DNA from: Collinsella sp.
GTDB taxonomy: Bacteria > Actinomycetota > Coriobacteriia > Coriobacteriales > Coriobacteriaceae
Assembly (NCBI GenBank): GCA_019419505.1
Contig: DXZS01000018.1
Location: 16,940-80,939 of the forward strand
Direction: 5' to 3'
Length of the DNA: 64,000 bases
Position numbers and translations under genes: made by a program. Below the pieces are notes generated by a model. That model was given only the letters and a program-made list of their open reading frames with translations, had not been told where the DNA came from and did no database searches. Below, piece after piece: positions 51,071-60,085 of the stretch (the first letter of the stretch is position 1; each line of letters starts with the position of its first letter).

Positions 51071-51938
51071 ACGCCTCCCTCACCTTTCCGTGCACATGTC
51101 TGATAACCGCGGCAACGTCATCGGCCGAGGCAGTTCCGTTATTAACGATAAAATTAGCGTGAACGGGCGAAACTTCCGCGCCGCCAATCGAAAAACCCTT
51201 TAATCCACAATCCTCGATAAGCTTGCCCACACTCGCATCGGGCGGGTTGCGAAAGACCGACCCGCAGGATGCGCGACCCATGGGCTGCGTACGCTTGCGC
51301 CTCGTCAGGTACCGCTCCATGCGCTCGCGAATGTCGGCCTTGGGCGCCGGTTTAAGTTTGAGCACGCACTCGAGGATGATCTCATTGCGGGGAAGGCTAC
51401 ATTCGCGGTAGCCCCAAGTGATCTCGGACCCCGCATAATGCTTGATACCGGATGCCGGGTCAAACGTTACGACATCCTCAACCAGCAAGCCAATCCACTC
51501 GGTCCGTGTGCCGGCATTCATAGATATCGCACCGCCGACCGACCCAGGGATGCCAACGGCAAACTCAAGGCCCGAGAGGCTACGCGACAGGGCATCGTTG
51601 ACCAGGCGCGCAAACATCACGCCCGCACCGACCGTCAGCGTACAACCGTCATCGGCAACAACCGTGCGCTGAAACTCACGTCCGAGCGAAATGACGGCAC
51701 CGCGATAACCGCCATCGGCAACCAGCAGATTGGAGCCCTTGCCGATGATGACCCACGGCACCTGCTCGCGATCGAGCACCGCCACGGCGCGGCGAAGGGC
51801 ATGATAGCTATGGCACGTCACAAAGAGGTCGGCCTTGCCGCCGATACGATAGCTCGTATGACGCGCAAGGCGCTCGTCCTCGATCACATCCGTGTCGATC
51901 ATGCCCGAGAGCGCCATGACGGCGTTAAACAGACCCAT
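51027..51938 (-). CDS. murB: UDP-N-acetylmuramate dehydrogenase MurB
   Basis: A 303-aa type II MurB. FAD-binding blocks are TSYRIGGKADLFV, IIGKGSNLLVADGGYRG and GIPGSVGGAISMNAG; the C-terminal active-site Ser is in ASCGSVFRNP, and the last Glu region is VSPVHANFIVNNG. It reduces UDP-GlcNAc-enolpyruvate to UDP-MurNAc. The gene follows murC by 5 bp and overlaps ftsQ. Confidence 0.95.
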   Translation of the reverse strand: MGLFNAVMALSGMIDTDVIEDERLARHTSYRIGGKADLFVTCHSYHALRRAVAVLDREQVPWVIIGKGSNLLVADGGYRGAVISLGREFQRTVVADDGCTLTVGAGVMFARLVNDALSRSLSGLEFAVGIPGSVGGAISMNAGTRTEWIGLLVEDVVTFDPASGIKHYAGSEITWGYRECSLPRNEIILECVLKLKPAPKADIRERMERYLTRRKRTQPMGRASCGSVFRNPPDASVGKLIEDCGLKGFSIGGAEVSPVHANFIVNNGTASADDVAAVIRHVHGKVREAYGIELRPEVKFLGF

Positions 51939-51943
51939 TAGAC

Positions 51944-53362
51944 TTAAGCGTCTTTCTTGGCAGTCAGATACTCAATGAACTCGGGGCCGACGGTCGTAAC
52001 GTCACCGGCACCCATGGTGAGCAGCAGGTCGCCCTCGCCCACCATCTGCTCGAGCTCCTGATTGAGCTCAAGACGGCTGGAGCAATACACGACCTCCTTG
52101 CCAGGATGCTTGGCGCGCACGGTATCGGCGAGCATCTTAGAGGTGACACCCGGAATGGGCATCTCGCCAGCCGAGAACACATCAATCAGCAGCAGTTTAT
52201 CGGCATTGGCAAATGCATCGGCAAAGTCGTCGCACAGGGCCTGCAGGCGCGAATAGCGGTGCGGCTGGAACACGACGTCGACGTGCTTGTAGCCCAGCGA
52301 CGAAGCAGCAGCAAGCGTCGCCTTGATCTCGGTGGGGTGATGGCCGTAATCATCGACCACGGTGATGCCATCGATATCGCCCACGTGGGTAAAGCGACGG
52401 CGGACGCCCTCAAAGCTCGAGAGCGCCTTGGCGGCGGCGTCGATGTCAAGGCCCAGGACATGGGCGACGGTGAGCACCGCCGTGGCGTTGAGCATGTTGT
52501 GGCGACCGGGATTGCTCTTGATCTCCACAGCGTGCTCAGTGCCGTCCTCAAAGCGAACGATAAAGTCACTCTGGATGCCCTTGACATCCGGGTGCATGCA
52601 GACGATGTCGTTGCTCTCGGCAAAGCCGTAGGAAAGCACGTGACGGCCCGTCGACTTGGCGAGCTCGACCAGATGCGGGTCCTCACCACAGACGATGACG
52701 GTGCCCTCCTCGCCCACCAGGCTCATGAATTTGGCGAAAGTTGCCTCGATCTCCTCGATACCCGAGTAGTGATCGAGGTGGTCGGCTTCGACGTTGGTCA
52801 CAATGACCACGTTGGGGTTCAGGAACAGGAAGGAACTGTCGGACTCGTCGGCCTCGGCGACAAAGTAGTCGCCCGAGCCGTTCTTGCCGTTCGTGTCATA
52901 GCCCTCGACGATGCCACCGATCAGGAAGCTCGAATCCAGACCCATGCGGTCGAGCATGGTGGCGCACATCGAAGACGTGGTGGTCTTGCCATGCGTGCCG
53001 GCAACAGCGACGGTGGTGTAGCCGTGGCCCAAAGCAGAGAGCATCTTGGCACGGGGCCACACAGGAATACCCAGCTCGCGAGCGCGCACGAGTTCAGGGT
53101 TGGACTCCGGAATAGCGGTGGACACAACAACCACGTCGGGCTTGACCTCGTCGATCGTGGCGGCCTCATGGCCCACATGCACCTTCACACCAGCGCGGGT
53201 AAGCTGGCGGATATAACGTGACGTCTTAAGGTCGGAGCCGGTAACGGCATAACCGCGCTCGTGCAGAACGAGGGCGATGCCGCTCATGCCGGCGCCGCCG
53301 ATACCGATAAAGTGGGCGCTCTTAAACTCGGGCGCGGAGGTTGCAGTCTGGGAATCAGCCAT
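51944..53362 (-). CDS. murC: UDP-N-acetylmuramate--L-alanine ligase MurC
   Basis: A 472-aa Mur ligase. The N-terminal Rossmann motif is FIGIGGAGMSGIA, the ATP loop VAGTHGKTTTSSM is near residue 108, and central NVEADHLDHYSG and C-terminal DDYGHHPTEIKAT are MurC-specific. It adds the first L-Ala of the stem peptide. ATG 53362 with AAGGAG 11 nt upstream is preferred over 53389. It lies 97 bp after murG. Confidence 0.96.
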   Translation of the reverse strand: MADSQTATSAPEFKSAHFIGIGGAGMSGIALVLHERGYAVTGSDLKTSRYIRQLTRAGVKVHVGHEAATIDEVKPDVVVVSTAIPESNPELVRARELGIPVWPRAKMLSALGHGYTTVAVAGTHGKTTTSSMCATMLDRMGLDSSFLIGGIVEGYDTNGKNGSGDYFVAEADESDSSFLFLNPNVVIVTNVEADHLDHYSGIEEIEATFAKFMSLVGEEGTVIVCGEDPHLVELAKSTGRHVLSYGFAESNDIVCMHPDVKGIQSDFIVRFEDGTEHAVEIKSNPGRHNMLNATAVLTVAHVLGLDIDAAAKALSSFEGVRRRFTHVGDIDGITVVDDYGHHPTEIKATLAAASSLGYKHVDVVFQPHRYSRLQALCDDFADAFANADKLLLIDVFSAGEMPIPGVTSKMLADTVRAKHPGKEVVYCSSRLELNQELEQMVGEGDLLLTMGAGDVTTVGPEFIEYLTAKKDA

Positions 53363-53459
53363 GTGCTCGTGTACTCCTTGCGTAAACACTGCCTGTAACC
53401 CGTTAACTGTACCGCACCTACCGCATCAGCGCGAGGGCGACCGACGATATCCCGTCTAA

Positions 53460-54575
53460 CTAACGCAAACCCTCTACCGCATCCGCCAGAAGAGCGGCGG
53501 CCCTATCCTGAGCCAGACCACGCGCCGCCTGACGCATGGCGTCGCGTGCCGCCGCGTCATCGACCAGGTGCAGCAGCTCATCGACAAAGGCAGAACCGTC
53601 GATATCGGCATCGGCGCAGAGCACGCCGGCCCCGGCGTCGACCAGATAACGGGCATTGGTGGTTTGGTGGTCGGCCGTCGCATGCGGGTACGGCACGAGC
53701 ACCGAAGGCACGGCGAGCGCAGCGATCTCGGCCACGCTCGATGCTCCCGAACGCGATAGCACCAAATCGGCAGCAGCCAGCATGTCGCCCATGTTGTCGA
53801 TGTAAGGCTGGACGCGGTAACGCTTCGCCTCCTCGGGCGTCAGCGCCAAAGCGCGCTCGGTCTCCTCAAAGCCGTCGGCACCCGTCGAATGCAACACATA
53901 GAGGTTCTTGCGCGAAAGCAGCTCGTTTTTGAGCGAAGCCACGCGCTCGTTGAGGTGCTGGGCGCCGAGTGAACCGCCAAAGACGAGCAGCAGCGTAGCG
54001 TCCTCGGGAACGCCAAGTGCCTTGCGGCCGCGAGCGCGATCGCCCTCGATCACCGAGCGACGTACGGGGTTGCCGGTCATGAGCACGTGGTCAGGGTCAC
54101 CTTCGCGCTCAAAGACCGAACGCGCTGCCGGCACCGAGATGCACACGCGGGCGGCGTGGGAGTTCATCATCTTGTTGGCCAGGCCCGGAACAGAGTTCTG
54201 CTCATGCAGCAGATACGGAACGCCTGCGCCCTTGCACCACCCCAGCAGCGGAACCTCGACATAGGCACCAAAACCGATGGCGGCATCGGGCTTGCCGACC
54301 TTTGAGAAATGACGGGCGAGCGCACGCTTGGCCTTGTTGACACGCCACAGGGAGGTCAGCGCCGTCCAAGGACGGGAGCGGTCGAAGCCCGTGACCGTAA
54401 TGGGCACAAAATCAAACCCAGCCTCGGGGACCAGACGACCCTCGAGCTTGCGTGACTGGCCCACGAACACAACGTGGTGGCCACGGTCACGCAGCTCTTC
54501 GGCCAAGGCGAGCGCGGGGTTGATGTGCCCGGCCGTGCCGCCGGCTGCAATAGCAACGGTCATTTTATCGGTCAT
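53460..54575 (-). CDS. murG: MurG, lipid II-forming GlcNAc transferase
   Basis: A 371-aa GT28 glycosyltransferase. The N-terminal AAGGTAGHINPALALAEEL and the later FGGSLGAQHLNE and SRSGASSVAEIAAL-type blocks bind lipid I and UDP-GlcNAc. It works at the inner membrane face. AAGGGAC precedes ATG 54575 (MTDKMTVAI). It overlaps the end of ftsW by 11 bp. Confidence 0.95.
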   Translation of the reverse strand: MTDKMTVAIAAGGTAGHINPALALAEELRDRGHHVVFVGQSRKLEGRLVPEAGFDFVPITVTGFDRSRPWTALTSLWRVNKAKRALARHFSKVGKPDAAIGFGAYVEVPLLGWCKGAGVPYLLHEQNSVPGLANKMMNSHAARVCISVPAARSVFEREGDPDHVLMTGNPVRRSVIEGDRARGRKALGVPEDATLLLVFGGSLGAQHLNERVASLKNELLSRKNLYVLHSTGADGFEETERALALTPEEAKRYRVQPYIDNMGDMLAAADLVLSRSGASSVAEIAALAVPSVLVPYPHATADHQTTNARYLVDAGAGVLCADADIDGSAFVDELLHLVDDAAARDAMRQAARGLAQDRAAALLADAVEGLR

Positions 54576-56085
54576 GGTAGTCCCTTCGTACACGCGGTCC
54601 CTGGTCGTCGGTACGCAGACGCGCCGACGGGTCCGAGTTCAAATCGATTCGATTATATCCGCCGCCCGCGTTGCGAGGGCTGGGGCGCTGAGGACGACCT
54701 TGCGGCGCCGTTCGCTGACGCGGGCGGGCTGCCGGCTCGGTCGCAGAGCCATCCAGGACGGTAAAACCGTTACGCGAAGATCGCTCGCCGCGCACGTGGG
54801 GCACGCCGGCGGTACTCTCATCCATAACGGCAAAGCTCTCGCGGCGGCGGTCATACTCATCGCGGCGGGCGCTCTCGTACGAAACGCGCAGGATCAACCC
54901 GGCAAGCATGAGCGACACAATAATCGACGAACCGCCGTAGCTAATAAACGGCAACGGTTTGCCCGTCATGGGAAACACGTTGAGGATGCCCAGCGCGTTA
55001 ATCAAAAACTGCACTGCGAGAATGACCGCGGAGCCAGACGCCATAAGCGCGCCCCGGCGATCGGTCGCCTGCTCGGCAATGCGAAACGCCGAGTAGATCA
55101 GCATCGCAAACACCAAGAAGAACAGCACGGTTCCGACAAAACCGACTTCCTCGCCAATGATGGCCAGGATGTAGTCATTGTGCGCCTCGGGCAGATACGA
55201 GTACTTCATGGTTGAGTTGCCGATGCCACGGCCGAACAGACCGCCCGAGGCAAAGGCCATAATGGCAAGCGTGGCCTGATAGCCGTCACCATACTCGTCG
55301 GCCCAAGGGTTCAAGGCAACCTGAATACGCACCATACGGTACGGCTCTGCGACAAGCGCAATCACGATCACGAGAATGCCGAAGATTAGCACGCCGATGA
55401 TAAATCTGGGGTCGAGACCCGCAAACAACGCCATGCACATGAGGGTCAACAGGATGATCAGGACAGTACCGAAATCGGGCTGGATAAAGATCAGAAAGAG
55501 CGAAATGCCCAGGTAGATGCCCATCTTGCGAAGGAATTCGTTGATGTTGCCACCGGGCGAAAAGAAGCGATCAAGCATGATGGCCGAATACGCAATGGCA
55601 AATGGCTTTAAAAACTCGGAAGGCTGGAACTGAATACCGGCGATGTTAAGCCAGCGCGTGGCGCCACGGCTGCCGCTGCCCACCAAGAACACCAGAAACA
55701 GTAGCCCTATCATGCCTATGAGGAAGATCCTGAGCACATCCTCCCCAAACCAGCTGTCCGGCAAAACGCGCACGATGGCAATCAGCGCCAGAACACCGAC
55801 CACGGCAAACGCGGCCTGTCGACCCAGAAAAAACGTCGCCGAGCCATTCTCGTGCAGCGCCTCGACCGAAGACGCCGAGTACACCATCAGCAGGCCAAAG
55901 CATACCAAGGTAAACAAGCAGGCCATGAATATCAAACGGGGGCGCATGATACGGGCGGGAACGCCGGCAATATAGCGTTCGCTAAACGACTGCCCGCCGC
56001 GGCTGGAACGCGGTGTGCTGCGCCGCGAGGAAGCACGGTCCGAGTCGGGCCTCCTCGTACCTTGTCGGGGGCTCTCCTCTCTCAC
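54565..56085 (-). CDS. ftsW: FtsW, divisome SEDS glycosyltransferase
   Basis: A 506-aa SEDS protein with ten predicted membrane helices between residues 48 and 400. Motifs include GSRGATRWLNIAGIQFQPSEFLKP, IQPDFGT, YGDGYQA, LPEAHNDYILAIIGEE and PFISYGGSSI. N- and C-terminal extensions are long, Arg/Ser/Pro-rich and cytoplasmic, more than in E. coli. It polymerises septal glycan from lipid II together with the PBP encoded at 60086-61951. FtsW rather than RodA follows from cluster position. Confidence 0.94.
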   Translation of the reverse strand: MREESPRQGTRRPDSDRASSRRSTPRSSRGGQSFSERYIAGVPARIMRPRLIFMACLFTLVCFGLLMVYSASSVEALHENGSATFFLGRQAAFAVVGVLALIAIVRVLPDSWFGEDVLRIFLIGMIGLLFLVFLVGSGSRGATRWLNIAGIQFQPSEFLKPFAIAYSAIMLDRFFSPGGNINEFLRKMGIYLGISLFLIFIQPDFGTVLIILLTLMCMALFAGLDPRFIIGVLIFGILVIVIALVAEPYRMVRIQVALNPWADEYGDGYQATLAIMAFASGGLFGRGIGNSTMKYSYLPEAHNDYILAIIGEEVGFVGTVLFFLVFAMLIYSAFRIAEQATDRRGALMASGSAVILAVQFLINALGILNVFPMTGKPLPFISYGGSSIIVSLMLAGLILRVSYESARRDEYDRRRESFAVMDESTAGVPHVRGERSSRNGFTVLDGSATEPAARPRQRTAPQGRPQRPSPRNAGGGYNRIDLNSDPSARLRTDDQGPRVRRDYHDR

Positions 56086-56093
56086 CGCAACCC

Positions 56094-57500
56094 CTATTCC
56101 ATTTGTGATTTCGCTGCAGCGGCAAGCTGGGCCACGTAGTCCTTAAACACGCGGCCGCGCTCCTCATAGCCCGAGAACTCATCGAACGAAGAGCAGGCAG
56201 GAGAAAGTAAGATCACGTCACCACGGCTCGACAGCGAACGGGCGACGTCCACGGCGTCGCGTAGGTCATCCGCCTGGGCGATATCCACATCGCCATCGAC
56301 ATCGGCCTCGTCCATAGCGGCGGTGAAGCGCTCGCGCGCATCGCCAAAGCAGACGACCGAGCGCACGTTGTCCATAACGACGCGCGCGAAGTCCGTGAGC
56401 GGCGTGCCCTTATCGTGGCCGCCGAGCAGCAAGATCACGTCGTCATCGGGAAATGCCGTCAGTGCCTTCTCGACCGCATCGGTGTTGGTCGCCTTGGAAT
56501 CGTTGACGTAGCGCACGCCGTCAATCTCGCCACACGGCTCCACGCGGTGCTCGAGCGGCTGGAACGAGGCAAGACCGCGGCAGACACCATCGACATCGGC
56601 ACCGACCGCCAAGGCAGCCGTGGCGGCGCACAGGGCATTGATAACATTGTGATGGCCCGAGATCTTGAGCTCGGATGTAGCGATGAGCGGGGTCTCGACG
56701 CCCTTCAGGCGCACAATCATCTTGCCATCGCGCACAAAGGCGGCATCCTCGCCCTCAGGCTCGTCAAAGGCAACCTTGCAGATGCGACGACCCGGCGTGT
56801 AGATGTACTCATCGAACTCGTGAATGCCGGCGTCTTCGACGTCGACAACCGCCAGATCGTCATCGACCATATTGTCAAACAGTTTGATCTTGGCAAGCGC
56901 GTAGTTCTTATGGCTCTTATGCCAGCCCAAGTGGTCGGGAGTGATGTTGAGCAGCACCGCCACACGAGGGTGGAGCTCGGTGGTCGTAGCAATCTGATAG
57001 CTCGAGAGCTCAGCCACAAACCACTCGTTGCGGGCTCGGCCGTCAATCTCGTTGACCGGCGGCTCGCCGATGTTGCCGACAGCTACGCTGGCCTCGCCGG
57101 CAGCCTTGAGCAGATAATCGGTCAGCGACGTGGTGGTCGTCTTGCCGTTGGTGCCCGTGATGGCAATCCAGTTATCGGGCGACAGGCGATAGGCAAACTC
57201 TGGCTCACCCATAATCTGGGCGGCATGTTCGCGCCCGGCCTTAAAGAAGCCCGAGAACTCCGAGATGCCCGGGCACGTCACGCATGCGTCATAGGCGCCC
57301 TCGACCTGTTCGGTCCCATAGACAAACGACGCACCAGCAGCCTCGAGCGCACGCGTGGCGTCATTGGGCTCAGAGGTGCCGCCGCCATACACGGTAACGG
57401 CGCTTACGCGCTCGGGATGTGCCAGCGCCCAGCGGGCGACATCGAGACCGGATTTGCCCTGACCCAAAACGAGCAGGCTAAAGACTTCAGCAAGAGGCAT
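56094..57500 (-). CDS. murD: UDP-MurNAc-L-alanine--D-glutamate ligase MurD
   Basis: A 468-aa Mur ligase. ITGTNGKTTTTSLTDYLL is the ATP loop near residue 115, followed by VAELSSYQI, LNITPDHLGWHKS, YVNDSKATNTDAVEKAL and LLGGHDKGTPL. It adds D-Glu to UDP-MurNAc-L-Ala. The gene follows mraY by 9 bp. Confidence 0.95.
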   Translation of the reverse strand: MPLAEVFSLLVLGQGKSGLDVARWALAHPERVSAVTVYGGGTSEPNDATRALEAAGASFVYGTEQVEGAYDACVTCPGISEFSGFFKAGREHAAQIMGEPEFAYRLSPDNWIAITGTNGKTTTTSLTDYLLKAAGEASVAVGNIGEPPVNEIDGRARNEWFVAELSSYQIATTTELHPRVAVLLNITPDHLGWHKSHKNYALAKIKLFDNMVDDDLAVVDVEDAGIHEFDEYIYTPGRRICKVAFDEPEGEDAAFVRDGKMIVRLKGVETPLIATSELKISGHHNVINALCAATAALAVGADVDGVCRGLASFQPLEHRVEPCGEIDGVRYVNDSKATNTDAVEKALTAFPDDDVILLLGGHDKGTPLTDFARVVMDNVRSVVCFGDARERFTAAMDEADVDGDVDIAQADDLRDAVDVARSLSSRGDVILLSPACSSFDEFSGYEERGRVFKDYVAQLAAAAKSQME

Positions 57501-57509
57501 GAAAGACCA

Positions 57510-58529
57510 CTATCCCAACTGGAAGAACAGAGCAAGGCCAACGGCACCAAATGCCGCAGCGATAATCCAAAAACGGATGACGACCTTGGTCTCGGCCCAA
57601 CCCTTCTTTTCGAAATGATGATGGATGGGCGCCATAAGGAAGACGCGCTTGTGCGTAAAGTGGAAGTAGACAACCTGAATCATGACCGACAGGGTCTCAA
57701 CGATAAACAGGCCGCCGATGATGAGGGAGACGACCTCGGTGTTAGTCATGATGGACGTACAGGCAAACGCGGCACCCAGAGCAAGCGAGCCGGTATCACC
57801 CATAAAGATGCTCGCCGGATAGCAGTTGAACCACAGAAAGCCCAAGCAGGCACCGGCACACGCGGTGCAGAAGATGGACAGGTTCACGTCTCCGTGCAGA
57901 AACGCCATGGCAGCCATGGCGAGCATGGCGATCATGGAGGTGCCGCCAGCAAGACCGTCAAGGCCATCGGTCAGGTTCACGGCATTAGAAAGACCGGCAA
58001 TCATCAACCAGCAAAAGACAATATAGAGCCACGGGAACGAATAGCCGCAGATGGTGGTCGAAAGCACGCCAAGGTCGATCGTCAACCCACCGGGAAAACG
58101 AATCTCGGGGGCGACGCCGCACCAGTTGACGGCAAGTACCGTAAAGGTGACACAGATAATGGTTAGGCCGATCATCTTGGCATGGGGCGTCAGACCGAGC
58201 GAGCGCCCATGCGTAACGGAGGTCAGGTCGTCGATCAGGCCCAGCACGCCGGTCGCCAGCGTGGCGAGCAGCACGAGTACGAGCTCGGTGGTGAGCTTGC
58301 CCATCAGCAGGCAGGTCAGCGAGATCGCGACGAGGATGACAACGCCACCCATGGTGGGCGTTCCCTGCTTAACCAAATGACGCTTGGGGCCGTCGGCACG
58401 AACCTGTTGGCCGATACCCTCGACCTTGAGCAGCTTGATCCACCACGGCATGAGCAGCAGCGCGATGGCTGCGGCGATGCCAAGCCCCAAAAAAGCCTGA
58501 TACGTTGGATACGAGGGATTGCCGAACAT
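57510..58529 (-). CDS. mraY: MraY, phospho-MurNAc-pentapeptide translocase
   Basis: A 339-aa integral membrane enzyme with about ten helices. The catalytic DDLTSV motif is near residue 93, NLTDGLDGLAGG follows, and the HHHFEKKGWAE motif is near the C-terminus. PTMGGVVIL is also conserved. It moves phospho-MurNAc-pentapeptide to undecaprenyl phosphate (lipid I). Its start is 3 bp downstream of the murF stop. Confidence 0.97.
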   Translation of the reverse strand: MFGNPSYPTYQAFLGLGIAAAIALLLMPWWIKLLKVEGIGQQVRADGPKRHLVKQGTPTMGGVVILVAISLTCLLMGKLTTELVLVLLATLATGVLGLIDDLTSVTHGRSLGLTPHAKMIGLTIICVTFTVLAVNWCGVAPEIRFPGGLTIDLGVLSTTICGYSFPWLYIVFCWLMIAGLSNAVNLTDGLDGLAGGTSMIAMLAMAAMAFLHGDVNLSIFCTACAGACLGFLWFNCYPASIFMGDTGSLALGAAFACTSIMTNTEVVSLIIGGLFIVETLSVMIQVVYFHFTHKRVFLMAPIHHHFEKKGWAETKVVIRFWIIAAAFGAVGLALFFQLG

Positions 58530-58532
58530 GGG

Positions 58533-59957
58533 CTAGCACACACCTTCCACAAAGCGGTCGAGCTCAACAAAGCGGGAACCCTTGACCAGTACAACATCAT
58601 GTTTTTCAAGCGCGCCGCCCATGCGGTCGAGCACCTGCTGATAATCGGAGAACACCTGGATGCGGTCCTCGTCCATGCCCATCATGCGTGCGGCATCGGC
58701 CATAAGCTGGGCCAGCTCACCACCCACGCACGCCAGCATGTCGAGCTTCTTGGCGGCGGCATAAGCGCCCACGAGCTCATGCATGCGAGGAGCCTCATCG
58801 CCCATCTCGCCCATCTCGCCCAGGATCGCCATGCGAGACCCCGTGCACGAAAGCGAGCACAGCAGGTCGAGACCGGCTGCCATCGATTCGGCGCTGGCGT
58901 TATAGGAGTCATCGATGACGCGGGCACCGCTCTTGGCGCGCTTGATCTCCTGGCGGTGACCGGTGATCGTGAGGCCCCTAAAGGCAGCATCGATCTGCTC
59001 GGGCGTCACGCCCAGGCGATAGGCAACCGCGGCGGCCTTAACGGCATTAGGAACGGACTGCACGCCGGGGATGGCAAGCATGGTATCGATTGTCTCGCCC
59101 TGACCAAAATCGAGCGTAAAGACCGGACGGCCCTCGTCATCAACGCGAACGTCGCGGGCGCGGACCTCATCATCGTCAGAGACACCGGCCAGCATCACGT
59201 CGATACCAGCAGGCTGGGCGAACGTATCGCGAATGAACGGCGTAAAATCGTCCTCGCCGCCCAAAACCAGCAGCGGCAAATAGTCGCCGGCGGCGCACAT
59301 GCCCTGTACAATCTCGGCCTTAGCGCGGGCGATGTTCTCGCGGCTGCCCAAAATGCCGATATGAGAGGTGCCGATCTTGCTCACGATGGCAAGGTTGGGA
59401 TTGGCGGACTGAGACATGCGCTCAATCTCGTGGAAATGGTTCATGCCCATCTCGAGCACCAGAACCTCGGTGTCGGCAGGGGCCGCCAGCACCGTGAGCG
59501 GCATACCGATCAGGTTGTTGTAGTTACCCTTGGTTGCCCAAACGCGATAGCGCTTGGCGAGCACCGCGGCGAGCACGTCCTTGGTCGTTGTCTTGCCGAT
59601 AGAGCCGGTAATGCCAACGACCAGGCAGCCAAGCTCCAGGCGATACGCATGCGCCAAACGCAGCAGAAACTCCTCGGGATCATCGGTCAGCAAGATGGCA
59701 CAGCCCTTGTCCTGCGCCAGCGAGACCAGCTCGGCCTCGGGCTCACGCGTCATCACGACGGCGCCGGCACCCGACTGGACCGCACGGGAAGCAAAATCAT
59801 TGCCGTCGACGTTTTCACCGGGAAAGGCGACGAAAATCGTCCCTTCCTCGACCTGGCGCGAGTCGATAACGCACCCGCGGCATACCCGATCGACTTCTCC
59901 CGTCACGGTTCGGGCCCCTGTTGCGGCCGCGAGGTTGTTGACGGCGATCTCTATCAT
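58533..59957 (-). CDS. murF: UDP-MurNAc-tripeptide--D-alanyl-D-alanine ligase MurF
   Basis: A 474-aa Mur ligase. GITGSIGKTTTKDVLA is the ATP loop near residue 118, EMGMNHFHEIERMSQ and IDDSYNASAESMAAGL are MurF blocks. It adds D-Ala-D-Ala to the stem tripeptide. Normally murE stands before it; here ftsI precedes it with a 128-bp gap that contains no gene. A TACAAT hexamer (59996-60001 on the minus strand) may be part of an internal promoter. Confidence 0.95.
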   Translation of the reverse strand: MIEIAVNNLAAATGARTVTGEVDRVCRGCVIDSRQVEEGTIFVAFPGENVDGNDFASRAVQSGAGAVVMTREPEAELVSLAQDKGCAILLTDDPEEFLLRLAHAYRLELGCLVVGITGSIGKTTTKDVLAAVLAKRYRVWATKGNYNNLIGMPLTVLAAPADTEVLVLEMGMNHFHEIERMSQSANPNLAIVSKIGTSHIGILGSRENIARAKAEIVQGMCAAGDYLPLLVLGGEDDFTPFIRDTFAQPAGIDVMLAGVSDDDEVRARDVRVDDEGRPVFTLDFGQGETIDTMLAIPGVQSVPNAVKAAAVAYRLGVTPEQIDAAFRGLTITGHRQEIKRAKSGARVIDDSYNASAESMAAGLDLLCSLSCTGSRMAILGEMGEMGDEAPRMHELVGAYAAAKKLDMLACVGGELAQLMADAARMMGMDEDRIQVFSDYQQVLDRMGGALEKHDVVLVKGSRFVELDRFVEGVC

Positions 59958-60085
59958 TGCAGCTCCCCTGTAAACCTAAATAATGCTATCGGCGTATTGT
60001 ATCCCAGCGCCGCGCATGCGTGGTGCAGGGCATGTGAACACCCCTCATATGGGACAACAAACCACGCCCCAAAGATTGTAACCCC